Part shown: positions 26,915 to 38,404 of the stretch, piece after piece | How positions within the stretch are numbered: the stretch's first letter is position 1 | Layout: the number at the start of each line of letters is the position of its first letter | Source of the DNA: Marinobacter alexandrii | GTDB taxonomy: Bacteria; Pseudomonadota; Gammaproteobacteria; Pseudomonadales; Oleiphilaceae | Direction: 5' to 3' | DNA length: 64,000 nt | Assembly: GCF_005871205.1 (NCBI RefSeq) | Contig: NZ_SWKM01000013.1 | Span: 124,001-188,000, forward strand | The notes under the pieces: model-generated | Seen by the model: the letters and a program-made list of their open reading frames with translations, nothing else | Database searches by the model: none | Told to the model about the DNA's origin: nothing | Program-made: the position numbers and the translations under genes

Positions 26915-27871
26915 TTAGTACTGGTTGTGGTCGTCAAAGCCCATACCAGCCGGACTTGGTAGGCTGTCAAAATAATCCGAGCGTATTTGGTCAACTTCTC
27001 CGCTCGACCGCATCTCACTTAATATCTTATCGAGTGGTTCGACGAGGCTGAGATTTTTTTCATGTAGATAATGGTAAAGCGCTTCTGAATGGAGCACAGG
27101 GCTTACTATCTGTAGATTCGAAACAGGTAAGTGTAACAGAGAGATTCTCGCATTGGTTTCAGGAAGGAGAGCGTATTTAGCTCTCCCTAGACTTACCATC
27201 GTTAGCGCTTGATTTACGTTGACAACAAATTGGCACTCAATGCGATTTGCACTGACCAACCTCTCTACTATTATAATCCCTCTTACACACAATGGATCGT
27301 CTCGAATATCCTCAATTCTGTGGATATTGGCGCTATCCAGCTGTCCAAGTGCAACAATATTAATGACGTTAATTGCTGCAGGTACAGCGTGTAAATTAGG
27401 GTAGATTGAGCTGAGATTAGCAATACGTGAAACTTCACCATCGTATTGCCCATTATTCGCGGATATCAATGAGCGAAGATTTGGTAATTCATGGACTACA
27501 AGCTGATAACCCAATTTATCGTAAGCTTTTCGTAGTATTCTGATTGAAATATCTTGAACAAAGCCATTTTCAGGGGCTGCCAAATTGATGGTTGGCCGCG
27601 CTGAAACGCTCCCTGATAATGGTCGACCAAATCGGTCGGTCGAGTCTTCAAGGGTAAGCCCCTCCGTAAGCTCCTCGATGTCCTCAGTGAAGAGGTATTG
27701 AGTTGGCTCATAATAACCGTCTTGTTCTGCTGTCTCGCTTCCTGGCTCAGCCAACGTTGCCGTTGTAAAGGAGGTGATGCCGGCGCACAGGCACACAATG
27801 AGCCAACCTGTATAGAAGCTTCGTGGATGAACTATCGCGGCTTTGGACCGGGCAAGAAACATCGTTTTCAT
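26915..27871 (-). CDS. Orphan family 3 solute-binding protein, AT-rich
   Basis: An exported protein of 318 residues. ATG 27871 is chosen because it gives a signal peptide (WLIVCLCAGITSFTTATLA) and has GGAAAA just upstream; earlier in-frame starts lack one. The mature part has the periplasmic binding protein fold pattern of family 3 (ISIRILRKAYDKLGYQLVV, GRAKYALLP and IRSDYFDSLP at the end). Such proteins bind amino acids or act as sensor domains. There is no ABC permease or ATPase beside it. Its base composition is lower in GC than its neighbours, and it sits beside an IS66 scrap, so it was probably acquired. Confidence 0.7.
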   Translation of the reverse strand: MKTMFLARSKAAIVHPRSFYTGWLIVCLCAGITSFTTATLAEPGSETAEQDGYYEPTQYLFTEDIEELTEGLTLEDSTDRFGRPLSGSVSARPTINLAAPENGFVQDISIRILRKAYDKLGYQLVVHELPNLRSLISANNGQYDGEVSRIANLSSIYPNLHAVPAAINVINIVALGQLDSANIHRIEDIRDDPLCVRGIIIVERLVSANRIECQFVVNVNQALTMVSLGRAKYALLPETNARISLLHLPVSNLQIVSPVLHSEALYHYLHEKNLSLVEPLDKILSEMRSSGEVDQIRSDYFDSLPSPAGMGFDDHNQY

Positions 27872-28094
27872 TTTTCCATCGTTAGCAGACATTCGCAGGA
27901 CGCGTGTCACGACTACATTGATCACCTCGACCAGAATGCTGCGCTGATCAGCGGCCCTACTCTCATTGAGTCGACCTCTAAGTGATCGATCAGGGTACGC
28001 CGTCACTTGTCCGACGTTGCCTTGGCCAGACAAAGCCAGTGTGGCTCGGATTTTGGTTAAGCGCCAAGACAAAATCGAGATCGCAAAGAGGGCA

Positions 28095-28130
28095 CAAAAA
28101 AACCGAGGTGGCCTTCGCCAACTCGGTTTT
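28095..28130 (-). terminator. Terminator of the thrS-to-merR operon
   Basis: A stem of ACCGAG.TGGC/GCCA.CTCGGT (28102-28112, 28117-28127) has one mismatch and a CTTC loop. On the minus strand it is followed by seven T residues. It lies 15 bp after the MerR-type gene stop. Confidence 0.9.
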
Positions 28131-28145
28131 ATTACTAAAGCGCCC

Positions 28146-28511
28146 CTACTTTACCGGGGTGTTCAGCACGTCCAGAACATCTTCCAGCTCGGTGATCATT
28201 TGCCGGATCAGCTGTTTGTACTGGGAGGTGTCGTCTTTCACTTCATGGCTGCTCAGCTTCTGCTTGGCACCACCGATAGTGTACCCCTGATCATAGAGCA
28301 GGCTGCGGATCTGACGAATGGTGATAACGTCAGCTCGTTGATAGTACCTGCGATTGCCCCGGCGCTTGACCGGCGACAACTGGGGAAACTCCTGCTCCCA
28401 ATAACGCAAGACGTGCGCCTTTACAGCACACAGGTCAGCGACCTCTCCAATGGTGAAGTACCGCTTCCCCGGAATCGTGGGGAGTTCGTTGTTATGACTG
28501 GGTTCCAGCAT
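28146..28511 (-). CDS. MerR family transcriptional regulator, last gene of the translation operon
   Basis: A 121-residue protein. The MerR helix-turn-helix [20 protein letters not shown] (about residues 18-37) is followed by [13 protein letters not shown] and a short helical C-terminal part with [17 protein letters not shown]. It lacks an effector-binding domain and cysteines, as in the ihfA-linked MerR homologue of pseudomonads. Its start lies within the ihfA 3' end (20 bp overlap), so the two are translationally linked. The regulated genes are unknown. Confidence 0.92.
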   Translation of the reverse strand: MLEPSHNNELPTIPGKRYFTIGEVADLCAVKAHVLRYWEQEFPQLSPVKRRGNRRYYQRADVITIRQIRSLLYDQGYTIGGAKQKLSSHEVKDDTSQYKQLIRQMITELEDVLDVLNTPVK

Positions 28512-28794
28512 ACGCTTCTACTTTTTGCTTTAGTTTCTGCCCGGGGCGAAAAGTAACGACCCGCCGTGCGCTGATGGGGATTTCTTCACCGGTCTTGGGG
28601 TTCCGGCCGGGACGCTGTTTTTTGTCCCGCAAATCGAAATTCCCGAATCCTGACAGCTTTACCTGCTCGTTGTGGCTGAGGGCGCCTCTGATTTCATCGA
28701 AAAAAGCTTCCACCATTTCTTTGGCTTCGCGCTTGTTCAGACCCAACTCCTCGTACAACCGCTCAGCCATTTCCGCTTTCGTCAAAGCCGCCAT
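28492..28794 (-). CDS. ihfA: Integration host factor subunit alpha
   Basis: A protein of 100 residues, the alpha subunit of the IHF heterodimer that bends DNA in recombination, replication and transcription. Matches include [19 protein letters not shown] at the start, the DNA-binding arm [18 protein letters not shown] and [16 protein letters not shown] 28794 is chosen because it corresponds to the E. coli start and has AAGGAG 9 nt upstream; the earlier in-frame TTG is not needed. It follows pheT directly, the classic gammaproteobacterial order. Confidence 0.97.
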   Translation of the reverse strand: MAALTKAEMAERLYEELGLNKREAKEMVEAFFDEIRGALSHNEQVKLSGFGNFDLRDKKQRPGRNPKTGEEIPISARRVVTFRPGQKLKQKVEAYAGTQS

Positions 28795-28799
28795 GTCTC

Positions 28800-31172
28800 T
28801 CAACTCCTTAGTGTTGCCCCCAACTCCTCTTTCAAGGCGTCAATGACACCATTGAAGAGCGAATGAACTTCATCTTCGTTCAGCGTACGTTCCGGATGCT
28901 GCCAGAAGAGACTCAAAGCCAAGCTTCGGTTACCTTCGCCCAGATTCTCGCCCTCATAGACATCGAAGGCTCGCAACGCTGTCAGCTGCTCACCGGCATG
29001 TTTTTTGGCTACACGCTCAACATCGGCAAACGCGATGTCACTCCCGACAATCATAGCCAAATCCCGGCGAACTTCCGGGAATTTCGAAATTTCTTTGAAA
29101 TTAGGCACATAACCGGTAACGATTGAATCCAAGAATAGCTCAAACACCAGGATCGTGCCATTAAGTTCAAGATTTTTCTGCACTTGTGGGTGCAATGTGC
29201 CTAACCACCCGACATGTTCGCCATCCCGGAGCAACTCCGCGGTCTGGCCTGGGTGCAGAGCCGGGTGCTGGCTGCCCACAAACTGGATTTCGATACCGAG
29301 CAAACGGAACAGGCTTTCCAAATCTCCTTTTACATCAAAGAAATCCGCGGTTCTGCGACCGTTTGCCCAGTTTTCGGGGTATTGGGAGCCCACCACGACA
29401 CCGGCCAGCATTTGCTGCTGATCGATTCGCTCTCCCACCTGTTCGAACCGCAGGCCAGTTTCAAACAGGCGAATGCGGGCCTGCTGGCGGTTCTGGTTAT
29501 AGGCAGCGGTCTTGAGCAGCCCACTCCAGAGACTGGTGCGCATCACCGAGAGGTCCGAAGAGATCGGGTTGGCCAGGGCAATACCTTCGCGCTCCGGATC
29601 GATCAGTTGCTGAACCTTGGGATCCACGAAGCTGTAGGTAATCGCCTCCTGATAGCCATTGTCGACAAAGAAGCTCTGAATCGCCGAGATCGGGCGGGTG
29701 GCTTCGTCTTCCTGGCGCAGGCCCAGAGACCCAGTGGGCTCGGTGACCGGCAGATTGTTATAGCCGAAGATCCGACCGACTTCCTCGATCAGGTCTTCCT
29801 CAATGGAAATGTCCGGGCGGAAACTGGGCACACTCACGCGCCAGCCGTCTTTCAGCAACTTATCAATGTGCAAGCCAAGACGGGTCAGGATTTCCTCTAC
29901 CGTGGTGCGATCAATATCGAGTCCCAGTACGTCGTAGAGGCGGGTGGCCCGCAGGTCCACGGATCGGTCTTTGGGGAGATCGTCCTTGCTGATCACTTCA
30001 ATGATTTCGCCGGGCTCACCACCAACGATTTCCAGCAGCAATTGTGTGGCGCGCTCCATGGCCTCGCGCGCCAGCTTGTAATCCACGCCACGCTCAAAAC
30101 GGTGCGAAGCGTCGGTATGCAGGCCATAACCCCGGGCCTTGCCGGCCAGGGTAATGGGGTCAAAATAGGCCGACTCGAGAATCAGGTCGCCAGTCTGGGC
30201 ACTCACACCGCTGTGCTCACCACCCATGACACCAGCGATAGCCACGGGCTTTTCGTGGTCGGCAATGATCAGGGTTTGCTCGGTTAGCTCGACTTCCTGG
30301 CCATCCAACAGCACCAGCTTCTCACCCGCCTTGGCCATCCGCACAACGATACCGCCCTGGATTTCGGTGCGGTCAAAGGCGTGCATGGGCTGACCCAGCT
30401 CCAGCATGACGTAATTGGTTACGTCCACGGCGGCGTCGATGGAGCGGATACCCGAGCGGCGCAGCTTTTCCTGCATCCACAACGGCGACTGCGAGCGCAG
30501 ATTGACATTGCGCAAGATACGCCCCAGGTAACGCGGGCAACCGGCAGTCGCCTCGATGCGAATATCCGGCACTTCCGAATGCACCGCTTCAACCGGGTGA
30601 ATCTCCGGCCCTTCAACCACCAGGCTGTTGAGCACGCCCACTTCCCGGGCAATGCCCTTGATGGACAGACAATCGCTGCGATTGGGTGTCAGATCCACAT
30701 CGATAGTGACGTCATTCAGGTTCAGGTAGTCGGCAACGTACTGACCCACCGGCGCATCCGCAGGCAGCTCCATCAGGCCGTCGTGGCTTTCGGACAGTCC
30801 CAGCTCCGACTCGGAACACAGCATGCCTTCAGACGGCTGACCACGCAGCTTCGCCTTCTTGATCTTGAAATCGCCAGGCAGGACCGCGCCTACCACCGCA
30901 AACGGCACTTTCAACCCATCGCGAACATTGGGCGCGCCACACACCACCTGAACCGTCTGGGTGCCATCGCTTACCTGGCAAACCCGAAGTTTGTCGGCGT
31001 CCGGGTGCGGCGTTACTGATTGCACTTCACCAACCACAACACCACTGAACTGACCGGCAACCGGTTCAAAGCCGTCCACTTCCAGACCGGCCATGGTGAT
31101 CTGATCCATCAATTCCTGGGTTCCGATTGCCGGATTTACCCACTCGCGCAGCCACTGTTCACTGAATTTCAT
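28800..31172 (-). CDS. pheT: Phenylalanine-tRNA ligase subunit beta
   Basis: A 790-residue beta subunit. The EMAP-type tRNA-binding domain (about residues 40-150, with [15 protein letters not shown]) comes first. The B3/B4 editing domain (about 210-390) has [16 protein letters not shown] and [14 protein letters not shown]. The B5 domain and the C-terminal FDX-ACB domain (from [14 protein letters not shown], about 700 onward) follow. The alpha2-beta2 enzyme charges tRNA-Phe and edits Tyr. Length is normal (E. coli 795). It is cotranscribed with pheS, 59 bp upstream. Confidence 0.97.
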   Translation of the reverse strand: MKFSEQWLREWVNPAIGTQELMDQITMAGLEVDGFEPVAGQFSGVVVGEVQSVTPHPDADKLRVCQVSDGTQTVQVVCGAPNVRDGLKVPFAVVGAVLPGDFKIKKAKLRGQPSEGMLCSESELGLSESHDGLMELPADAPVGQYVADYLNLNDVTIDVDLTPNRSDCLSIKGIAREVGVLNSLVVEGPEIHPVEAVHSEVPDIRIEATAGCPRYLGRILRNVNLRSQSPLWMQEKLRRSGIRSIDAAVDVTNYVMLELGQPMHAFDRTEIQGGIVVRMAKAGEKLVLLDGQEVELTEQTLIIADHEKPVAIAGVMGGEHSGVSAQTGDLILESAYFDPITLAGKARGYGLHTDASHRFERGVDYKLAREAMERATQLLLEIVGGEPGEIIEVISKDDLPKDRSVDLRATRLYDVLGLDIDRTTVEEILTRLGLHIDKLLKDGWRVSVPSFRPDISIEEDLIEEVGRIFGYNNLPVTEPTGSLGLRQEDEATRPISAIQSFFVDNGYQEAITYSFVDPKVQQLIDPEREGIALANPISSDLSVMRTSLWSGLLKTAAYNQNRQQARIRLFETGLRFEQVGERIDQQQMLAGVVVGSQYPENWANGRRTADFFDVKGDLESLFRLLGIEIQFVGSQHPALHPGQTAELLRDGEHVGWLGTLHPQVQKNLELNGTILVFELFLDSIVTGYVPNFKEISKFPEVRRDLAMIVGSDIAFADVERVAKKHAGEQLTALRAFDVYEGENLGEGNRSLALSLFWQHPERTLNEDEVHSLFNGVIDALKEELGATLRS

Positions 31173-31231
31173 GGTTAATGCCTTGTCCTGATGCGGTTTC
31201 GCCTGTTGATTTGAATGCCGTAATCGCCGGA

Positions 31232-32353
<1,122 letters not shown>

Positions 32354-32380
32354 TCATCAATCGATGAAGAGCTTAAGCAA

Positions 32381-32734
32381 TCACAGAGATGCTTTGGCTT
32401 TCTCGACAACAGCTGCAAACGCCTGCTGCTCGTTCATAGCCAGATCGGCCAGAACCTTACGATCGATTTCGACGTTAGCCTTTTTCAGACCAGCGATCAG
32501 ACGGCTGTAAGACAGACCGTTAGCGCGGGCGCCAGCGTTGATACGGGCAATCCACAGAGCGCGGAAAGCACGCTTACGGTTACGACGGTCACGGTATGCG
32601 TACTGACCGGCTTTGATAACCGCTTGCTTGGCTACACGGAATACACGGCTACGAGCACCGTAGTAACCTTTGGCCTGATTGAGAATCTTTTTGTGACGAC
32701 GGCGTGCGACCACACCACGTTTTACACGAGCCAT
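32381..32734 (-). CDS. rplT: 50S ribosomal protein L20
   Basis: A 117-residue basic protein starting [20 protein letters not shown] and containing [20 protein letters not shown]. It binds 23S rRNA early in large-subunit assembly. In gammaproteobacteria it also represses translation of rpmI and itself through mRNA structures upstream. The length equals the E. coli protein (118) within one residue. It lies 52 bp after rpmI in the same operon. Confidence 0.98.
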   Translation of the reverse strand: MARVKRGVVARRRHKKILNQAKGYYGARSRVFRVAKQAVIKAGQYAYRDRRNRKRAFRALWIARINAGARANGLSYSRLIAGLKKANVEIDRKVLADLAMNEQQAFAAVVEKAKASL

Positions 32735-32786
32735 ACTTTAATCCTTCTACCTTAATAAACCTTTGCAGGAATGATTAGCGCCCGAA

Positions 32787-32978
32787 TCAGGACGCGGTCA
32801 TACGCTTGATGGAAGCCACATCGGATTTAGCGATCAGCTTGGTACCGCGGAGCTGACGCTTACGCTTGGGGCTCTTCTTGGTCAAGATATGACTGGTGAA
32901 GGACTGCTTGTGCTTGAAGCCAGTGGCGGTTTTCTTGAACCGTTTCGTGGCTCCGCTTTTAGTTTTCATCTTAGGCAT
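32787..32978 (-). CDS. rpmI: 50S ribosomal protein L35
   Basis: A 63-residue, very basic protein starting [17 protein letters not shown], with [17 protein letters not shown]. It is a component of the large ribosomal subunit. It sits between infC and rplT as in most bacteria. The preceding intergenic hairpin (33035-33056) may be part of the L20-controlled leader. Confidence 0.98.
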   Translation of the reverse strand: MPKMKTKSGATKRFKKTATGFKHKQSFTSHILTKKSPKRKRQLRGTKLIAKSDVASIKRMTAS

Positions 32979-33034
32979 TTTTTAAAACTCCGCATTCTAT
33001 TTTTAAGAACATCAAATGTGGCCCTGAACGACAA

Positions 33035-33056
33035 ATCCCCCGCAAGCGCGGGGGAT
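33035..33056 (-). promoter_or_regulatory. Strong GC-rich hairpin between infC and rpmI
   Basis: ATCCCCCGC/GCGGGGGAT (33035-33043, 33048-33056) forms a 9-bp stem with a 4-nt loop. On the minus strand it is followed by TTTGTCG, a weak U-run. It could be a partial terminator or part of the L20 autoregulatory leader. Confidence 0.55.
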
Positions 33057-33072
33057 CATCACCCGAACAGGA

Positions 33073-33615
33073 TCACTTCTTTTTTCGGGGCGCCACAATC
33101 ATGGTCATCTGCCGGCCTTCCATTTTCGGCCGCATCTCAACCGTTGCCAGCTCCTCAATATCCGTTTCGATGCGGGCCATGAGCTTCATACCAATTTCCT
33201 GGTGTGCCATCTCACGCCCACGGAAGCGAATAGTGATTTTGCCGCGGTCCCCGTTTTCAAGGAAACGTACCAGGTTGCGTAGTTTGACCTGATAATCCCC
33301 TTCTTCAGTTCCTGGTCGGAACTTAAGCTCTTTGACCTGCGTCTGCTTCTGCTTTTTCTTGGCAGCCGCCTTGGCCTTCTTCTCGTCGAAGATTTTCTTG
33401 CCGTAGTCCATTATCTTACAGACGATCGGATCGGAATCCGTAACCTGGACCAGGTCAAGAGACGCCTCTTCAGCTTGCTTGATGGCGTCCTCAATTGGTA
33501 CTACACCGACCTGATTGCCTTCGGCATCGATGAGTCGGACTTCGGTTGCGTCAATATTCTCATTGATCGGCGCCTTTGGTGTACGCCCACCCCGATTCGC
33601 TCGCTGTTTAATAAT
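33073..33615 (-). CDS. infC: Translation initiation factor IF-3 (ATT start codon)
   Basis: A 180-residue factor if started at the ATT at 33615, equal in length to E. coli IF3, which is known for its AUU start used in autoregulation. The N-domain includes [19 protein letters not shown]; the C-domain holds [18 protein letters not shown] and [14 protein letters not shown]. The thrS stop TAA and the ATT share a base. GGAG lies 5 nt before the first ATT and 8 nt before a second ATT, so the start could be 33612. An ATG exists only at 33411, far inside the conserved domain. IF3 monitors initiator tRNA and start codons on the 30S subunit. Confidence 0.95.
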   Translation of the reverse strand: MIKQRANRGGRTPKAPINENIDATEVRLIDAEGNQVGVVPIEDAIKQAEEASLDLVQVTDSDPIVCKIMDYGKKIFDEKKAKAAAKKKQKQTQVKELKFRPGTEEGDYQVKLRNLVRFLENGDRGKITIRFRGREMAHQEIGMKLMARIETDIEELATVEMRPKMEGRQMTMIVAPRKKK

Positions 33616-35540
33616 TAGATCTCCGTCTTTGTTTTGCCCTTGCGCTCAACTTCTTTCTGCAAAAGTTGTTCGAACGCTTCGAGCGATAGTGTTCCCAAAT
33701 CTTCACCTTTGCGGGTTCTCACCGCAACGGCGTTGTTCTCGACTTCTTTATCGCCGACAACGACAAGGTAGGGAACCTTGTTAAGAGTATGCTCGCGGAT
33801 TTTAAAGCCGATCTTCTCGTTTCTCAAGTCAGCATTAACCCTATAACCCAAAGAATCCAACTTTTTCGCCAGATTCTGGCAATAATCGCGCTGATTATCG
33901 GTAATATTCAGCACCGCCACTTGGGTTGGTGCCAGCCAGGTCGGAAACGCGCCTTCGTATTCCTCGATCAGAATACCGATGAAACGCTCGAACGATCCCA
34001 GCACGGCCCGGTGCAGCATGACCGGTGTTTTCCGCTCTGAATTATCCGCGACAAACTGGGCTCCCAGTCGGCCCGGCATCGAGAAGTCGACCTGAATGGT
34101 GCCACACTGCCACACCCGTCCGATACAGTCCTTCAGGGAAAACTCGATCTTAGGGCCATAAAATGCACCCTCGCCCGGCAGCAGTTCCCAGTCAACGCCT
34201 TCGCGGTTCAGCGCCTCTTCCAGCGCAGCCTCGGACTTGTCCCAGACCTCGTCCGACCCTACCCGCTTCTCGGGACGAGTGGACAGCTTGTAGAGGATCT
34301 GATCGAAGCCAAAGTCCTGGTAGACCTCGTGCAGGAGATCAATGAAGCGGGACACTTCTTCCTGGATCGCGTCTTCTTCGCAGAAGATATGCGCGTCGTC
34401 CTGGGTGAAGCCACGCACCCGCATCAGGCCGTGCAGCGCACCAGAGGCCTCGTTACGGTGACAGGAGCCAAACTCGGCCAGCCGCAGCGGCAGGTCCTTG
34501 TAGCTCTTCAGGCCCTGATTGAACACTTGGATGTGGCACGGGCAGTTCATCGGCTTGATGGCGTAATCGTGCTTTTCCGACTCAGTGGTAAACATGTCAT
34601 CGTGGAACTTGTCCCAGTGACCGGACTTCTCCCACAGCGCACGGGACACCACCTGCGGTGTCTTGATCTCTTTGTAACCATGGAAATGCAGCTTGTCGCG
34701 CATGTACTGTTCAATTTCCTGGTACAACGACCAACCATCCGGGTGCCAGAACACCATGCCCGGCGCTTCTTCCTGCATGTGGAACAGGTTCAGCTTCTTG
34801 CCAATCTTACGGTGATCCCGCTTCTCTGCCTCTTCCAAACGGTGCAGATAGGCTTTCAGATCCTTCTTGTTGCCCCACGCGGTGCCATAGACCCGCTGCA
34901 ACTGCTCATTGCTGGTATCACCGCGCCAGTAGGCACCGGCCACCTTAGTGAGCTTGAACGCCTTCAGCTTGCCGGTGCTGGGCACGTGGGGGCCACGACA
35001 CAGGTCGATAAAATCGCCCTGGCGGTAGAACGACAGGTCTTCGTTGCCCGGAATGTCCTCAATGATGCGGACCTTGTACTCTTCGCCCATATCATCGAAC
35101 AGTTTCACCGCCTCATCGCGGGACAGCACCGACCGGGACACCGGAATATCCTGCTTGGACAGCTCTTCCATGCGCTTTTCGATGCGCGCCAGATCTTCGT
35201 TGGTGAACGGGCGATCGAATTTGAAATCGTAGTAGAAGCCGTTATCCACCACAGGGCCAATGGTGACCTGGGCATCAGGGAACAGCTCTTTTACCGCCAT
35301 TGCCAATAGATGAGCGGTGGAATGACGAATAATATCGACGCCGTCTTCATCACGATCGGTAATGATTGCCAGCTCGGTATCGTCTTCAATGCGGTAACTG
35401 GTATCCACCAGTTGACCATTCACCCGGCCAGCCAATGCGGCCTTGGCCAGACCTGCGCCAATGTCGGCGGCAACGTCGTGGACGGTTACGGGTTCTGCAA
35501 AACTGCGATGGCTGCCATCCGGCAAGGTTACGACGGGCAT
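33615..35540 (-). CDS. thrS: Threonine-tRNA ligase
   Basis: A 641-residue class II synthetase. The TGS domain comes first (residues 1-60, [14 protein letters not shown]). The editing domain (about 65-225) has [16 protein letters not shown]. The catalytic core (about 245-535) has [17 protein letters not shown] and [20 protein letters not shown] with zinc ligands. The anticodon-binding domain follows from about 540. ATG 35540 is the E. coli-equivalent start, with GGAG 6 nt upstream; an in-frame TTG upstream is unlikely. It leads the thrS-infC-rpmI-rplT operon. Confidence 0.97.
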   Translation of the reverse strand: MPVVTLPDGSHRSFAEPVTVHDVAADIGAGLAKAALAGRVNGQLVDTSYRIEDDTELAIITDRDEDGVDIIRHSTAHLLAMAVKELFPDAQVTIGPVVDNGFYYDFKFDRPFTNEDLARIEKRMEELSKQDIPVSRSVLSRDEAVKLFDDMGEEYKVRIIEDIPGNEDLSFYRQGDFIDLCRGPHVPSTGKLKAFKLTKVAGAYWRGDTSNEQLQRVYGTAWGNKKDLKAYLHRLEEAEKRDHRKIGKKLNLFHMQEEAPGMVFWHPDGWSLYQEIEQYMRDKLHFHGYKEIKTPQVVSRALWEKSGHWDKFHDDMFTTESEKHDYAIKPMNCPCHIQVFNQGLKSYKDLPLRLAEFGSCHRNEASGALHGLMRVRGFTQDDAHIFCEEDAIQEEVSRFIDLLHEVYQDFGFDQILYKLSTRPEKRVGSDEVWDKSEAALEEALNREGVDWELLPGEGAFYGPKIEFSLKDCIGRVWQCGTIQVDFSMPGRLGAQFVADNSERKTPVMLHRAVLGSFERFIGILIEEYEGAFPTWLAPTQVAVLNITDNQRDYCQNLAKKLDSLGYRVNADLRNEKIGFKIREHTLNKVPYLVVVGDKEVENNAVAVRTRKGEDLGTLSLEAFEQLLQKEVERKGKTKTEI

Positions 35541-35646
35541 GAAAGACTCCAATTTGGTTGCTCAGCGGTGATCTATACCAGAGATCACGTGATGACGGCG
35601 TTCCACGATACAAACCGCGGGCCGATTCGATCCGGAGTCTACCAGA

Positions 35647-35678
35647 AAAAAACCCGGCAGGTTAATGCCGGGTTTTTA
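35647..35678 (-). terminator. Terminator after the TRAP permease gene
   Basis: The stem CCCGGCA/TGCCGGG (35654-35660, 35667-35673) has a 6-nt loop. It is flanked by seven A on the left and five T on the right, so it works for the minus-strand TRAP transcript upstream of thrS. Confidence 0.9.
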
Positions 35679-35701
35679 CGGATCTACGGATCAGAGAGGC
35701 T

Positions 35702-38320
35702 TCAGGTGCCTTGGGCGCCCTGAGCATTTTGTGGCTGAGTTTGCTCCCTGGCCCGTCGTCGCAACTGACCGAAGGCAAGCAACGCGAGCAGGATCAGGGC
35801 CGGAATGAACATCAGCTCTTTCGGCGGCCGCTCCTTCTTGATCTGAACCGCGTCAATGCTCCAGCCATAGCTGATACCGGCCTGCTCGGCGATACTTCCG
35901 AAGTTGACAAAATCAACCACCATCTCCTCACCCTGGGGTGACACCTCCAGACCGGCAGCGGCCAATCGTTCAGCGGGCGTTTCCGCCTCAGGTAATGGCA
36001 ATCTCAGATACGTGGAGACTTCGTTACCGTCAATGGACATACCAGAGGCCTGGATGATGATCGCCTCATCCGCCGGTACATCCTCCACATGCTGAAGCAC
36101 CTCGGCACCTGGACGGTCCTCCGTGGGCGGATAGACCCTATCCCACCAGAAGCCCGGCCGGAACAGGGTGAACGTGATCAACAGCAACAGTACGGTTTCC
36201 CACCACCGGGTCTTGGTAAACCAATAGCCCTGGGTGGCGGCCGAGAACACCAGCATCGCTGTCACCGCGCTGAAAATGGTAATCAGCAGGTCTATCCAAC
36301 CGGTCAGCCCAATCAACAATAACTGGGTATTGAAGATGAACATGAACGGCAAGATCGCGGTTCGGATGTCGTAGGTGAAACCCTGGACACCCGTTCGTAT
36401 CGGATCGGCCCCGGATATGGCCGCGGCCGCGTAGGCCGCCAACCCCACCGGCGGCGTGTCGTCCGCCAGGATGCCGAAATAGAACACGAACAGATGAACC
36501 GCGATCAACGGTACCAGCAGGCCATTGGCCGCACCGAGAGTAACGATTACCGGCGCCATCAAAGTAGATACCACGATGTAGTTCGCCGTCGTCGGCAACC
36601 CCATACCGAGGATCAGACTGATGATGGCGGTGAAGATCAGCATCAGCAGCAGGTTGCCGCCGGAAATGAATTCCACGAACTGGGTCATAACCAGACCAAC
36701 ACCGGTCAGCGTGACCGTGCCGACAACGATACCCGCCGTTGCGGTGGCAACGCCGATGCCCACCATGTTGCGGGCGCCGGTTACCAACGAATGGGCCAGA
36801 TCGACCACCCCCTGCTTTAACTGTTTTCCGTACTCGCCTTGCTTGTGGAAAAACGCCTTCAGCGGCCCTTGGGTGACAACAATGAAAATCATGAACACCG
36901 TCGCCCAGAATGCCGACAGCTGCGGCGAGAACCGCTCAACGGTCAGACACCAGACCAGCACCACCACCGGAAGCAGGAAATAAAGCCCGGTCTTGACCGT
37001 GGGCCCAACCGGCGGCAGTTCACCCATCGCCTCCTCAGGATCGTCTTCCTCAAGCGCAGGGAAACGAGTCGCGTACCAAACCAGCCCGATATAGACCAGC
37101 AGAAGCAATGGCGCAAGCACCCACATGGCGCCAGCCCCTAGCCAGTCTTTCATCCAGCCTATGCCGTAATAGACCACCAGGGTTAGCACACTCAGCCCCA
37201 GCAGGATCACCACCCAGTTCAGCATGCGCTGGGCCAGGGTTGGCCGATCCAGACGTTCGATGCCCTGCATGTTGAGCTTGCAGGCCTCAAGGTGAACGAT
37301 GTAGATCAAGGCGACATAGGAAATCATCGCCGGCAGGATCGCGTGCTTGATGACCTCAAGGTAGGAAATGCCCACGTACTCCACCATCAGGAAGGCAGCC
37401 GCGCCCATGATCGGTGGCGTCAGTTGGCCATTGGTAGAAGCCGCAACCTCAACCGCGCCCGCCTTGGTGGCAGGGAAACCCACCCGCTTCATCAGCGGAA
37501 TGGTAAAGGTACCGGTGGTCACCACGTTGGCAATGGAGGAACCGGAAATCACACCACTGAGGCCACTGGATACCACCGCTGCTTTGGCAGGTCCGCCGCG
37601 CATGTGTCCCAGCAGCGCATAGGCCACCTTGATGAAGTAGTTGCCGGCGCCTGCCCGTTCAAGCAGTGCACCAAACAACACAAACAGGAAGACGAAACTG
37701 GTCGAGACGCCCAGCGCCACGCCAAACACGCCTTCAGTACCAAGCCACTGGTGCGATGCCAGCTTGCTCAGGCTCGCGCCTTTGTGCGAGATGACATCCG
37801 GCATGTAGGGGCCGGCCAGGGAATAAACAATGAACACACCGGCCACGATGGTCAGGGGCAAGCCCAGCGAACGGCGGGTGGCCTCCAGGAGCAGAACCAG
37901 ACCACCCAGCGCAACCACCATATCCTGGGTGTTCGGGGCACCGGGACGAGTCGCTAGCTGGTCATAGAAAATGTACAGGTACGATGCGGCGAAGGCTGCC
38001 GTCAGCGCCAGAATCCAGTCATACACGGGCACATGGTTGGCATGCTTTCCGCGAATCATCGGGAAGGCAGCAAACGCCAGGAAAGCCGCAAAGGCCAGGT
38101 GTATTGATCTCGATTCCGTGGAATTGAAAACGCCCATCTCGAAGATGTAAGGAAGCGGTGACGCTATCCAAAGCTGAAAAAGGGACCAGAGCAGTGGAAC
38201 AACAAACAAAATAACGGCAGCAGGGCCTGTCGTCGCTCTTCCACCGGATTCGGTTTGTAGAAACTCTTCGACTTTTTGCTTGTCGATGTCGTTCCCAGCT
38301 CTCGGGTCGCTATTGGTCAT
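35702..38320 (-). CDS. TRAP transporter fused permease subunit (4TM/12TM) with C-terminal DUF3394
   Basis: An 872-residue inner-membrane protein combining the small (DctQ-like) and large (DctM-like) TRAP subunits, with many hydrophobic helices. Conserved segments include GLSGVISGSSIANVVTTGTF and GQLTPPIMGAAAFLMVEYV, then GMGLPTTANYIVVSTLMAPV and FYFGILADDTPPVGLAAYAAAAI. The last about 170 residues form an extra DUF3394-type domain ending in a charged tail. TAXI-TRAP systems import organic acids or amino acids using a Na+ or H+ gradient. The binding protein gene lies 84 bp upstream, so the two form one operon. Confidence 0.92.
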   Translation of the reverse strand: MTNSDPRAGNDIDKQKVEEFLQTESGGRATTGPAAVILFVVPLLWSLFQLWIASPLPYIFEMGVFNSTESRSIHLAFAAFLAFAAFPMIRGKHANHVPVYDWILALTAAFAASYLYIFYDQLATRPGAPNTQDMVVALGGLVLLLEATRRSLGLPLTIVAGVFIVYSLAGPYMPDVISHKGASLSKLASHQWLGTEGVFGVALGVSTSFVFLFVLFGALLERAGAGNYFIKVAYALLGHMRGGPAKAAVVSSGLSGVISGSSIANVVTTGTFTIPLMKRVGFPATKAGAVEVAASTNGQLTPPIMGAAAFLMVEYVGISYLEVIKHAILPAMISYVALIYIVHLEACKLNMQGIERLDRPTLAQRMLNWVVILLGLSVLTLVVYYGIGWMKDWLGAGAMWVLAPLLLLVYIGLVWYATRFPALEEDDPEEAMGELPPVGPTVKTGLYFLLPVVVLVWCLTVERFSPQLSAFWATVFMIFIVVTQGPLKAFFHKQGEYGKQLKQGVVDLAHSLVTGARNMVGIGVATATAGIVVGTVTLTGVGLVMTQFVEFISGGNLLLMLIFTAIISLILGMGLPTTANYIVVSTLMAPVIVTLGAANGLLVPLIAVHLFVFYFGILADDTPPVGLAAYAAAAISGADPIRTGVQGFTYDIRTAILPFMFIFNTQLLLIGLTGWIDLLITIFSAVTAMLVFSAATQGYWFTKTRWWETVLLLLITFTLFRPGFWWDRVYPPTEDRPGAEVLQHVEDVPADEAIIIQASGMSIDGNEVSTYLRLPLPEAETPAERLAAAGLEVSPQGEEMVVDFVNFGSIAEQAGISYGWSIDAVQIKKERPPKELMFIPALILLALLAFGQLRRRAREQTQPQNAQGAQGT

Positions 38321-38404
38321 AGCTGAATCCTGTCAGAGGAAAACGGAGGGTCAATTACAGCCGCGGGCACAGTGTGCCCGCGGCCAGGCAAGGTTTCGGT
38401 CAGA

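Noticed and set aside
22051..28145. Integration site: repeat of the tRNA-Pro 3' end at the far side of the 6-kb interval
   Set aside because: I looked for the last bases of the tRNA further right and found no copy, and no integrase gene is present.
29214..30287. 357-codon plus-strand frame opposite pheT
   Set aside because: It is a shadow of pheT; the composition shows no protein-family pattern.
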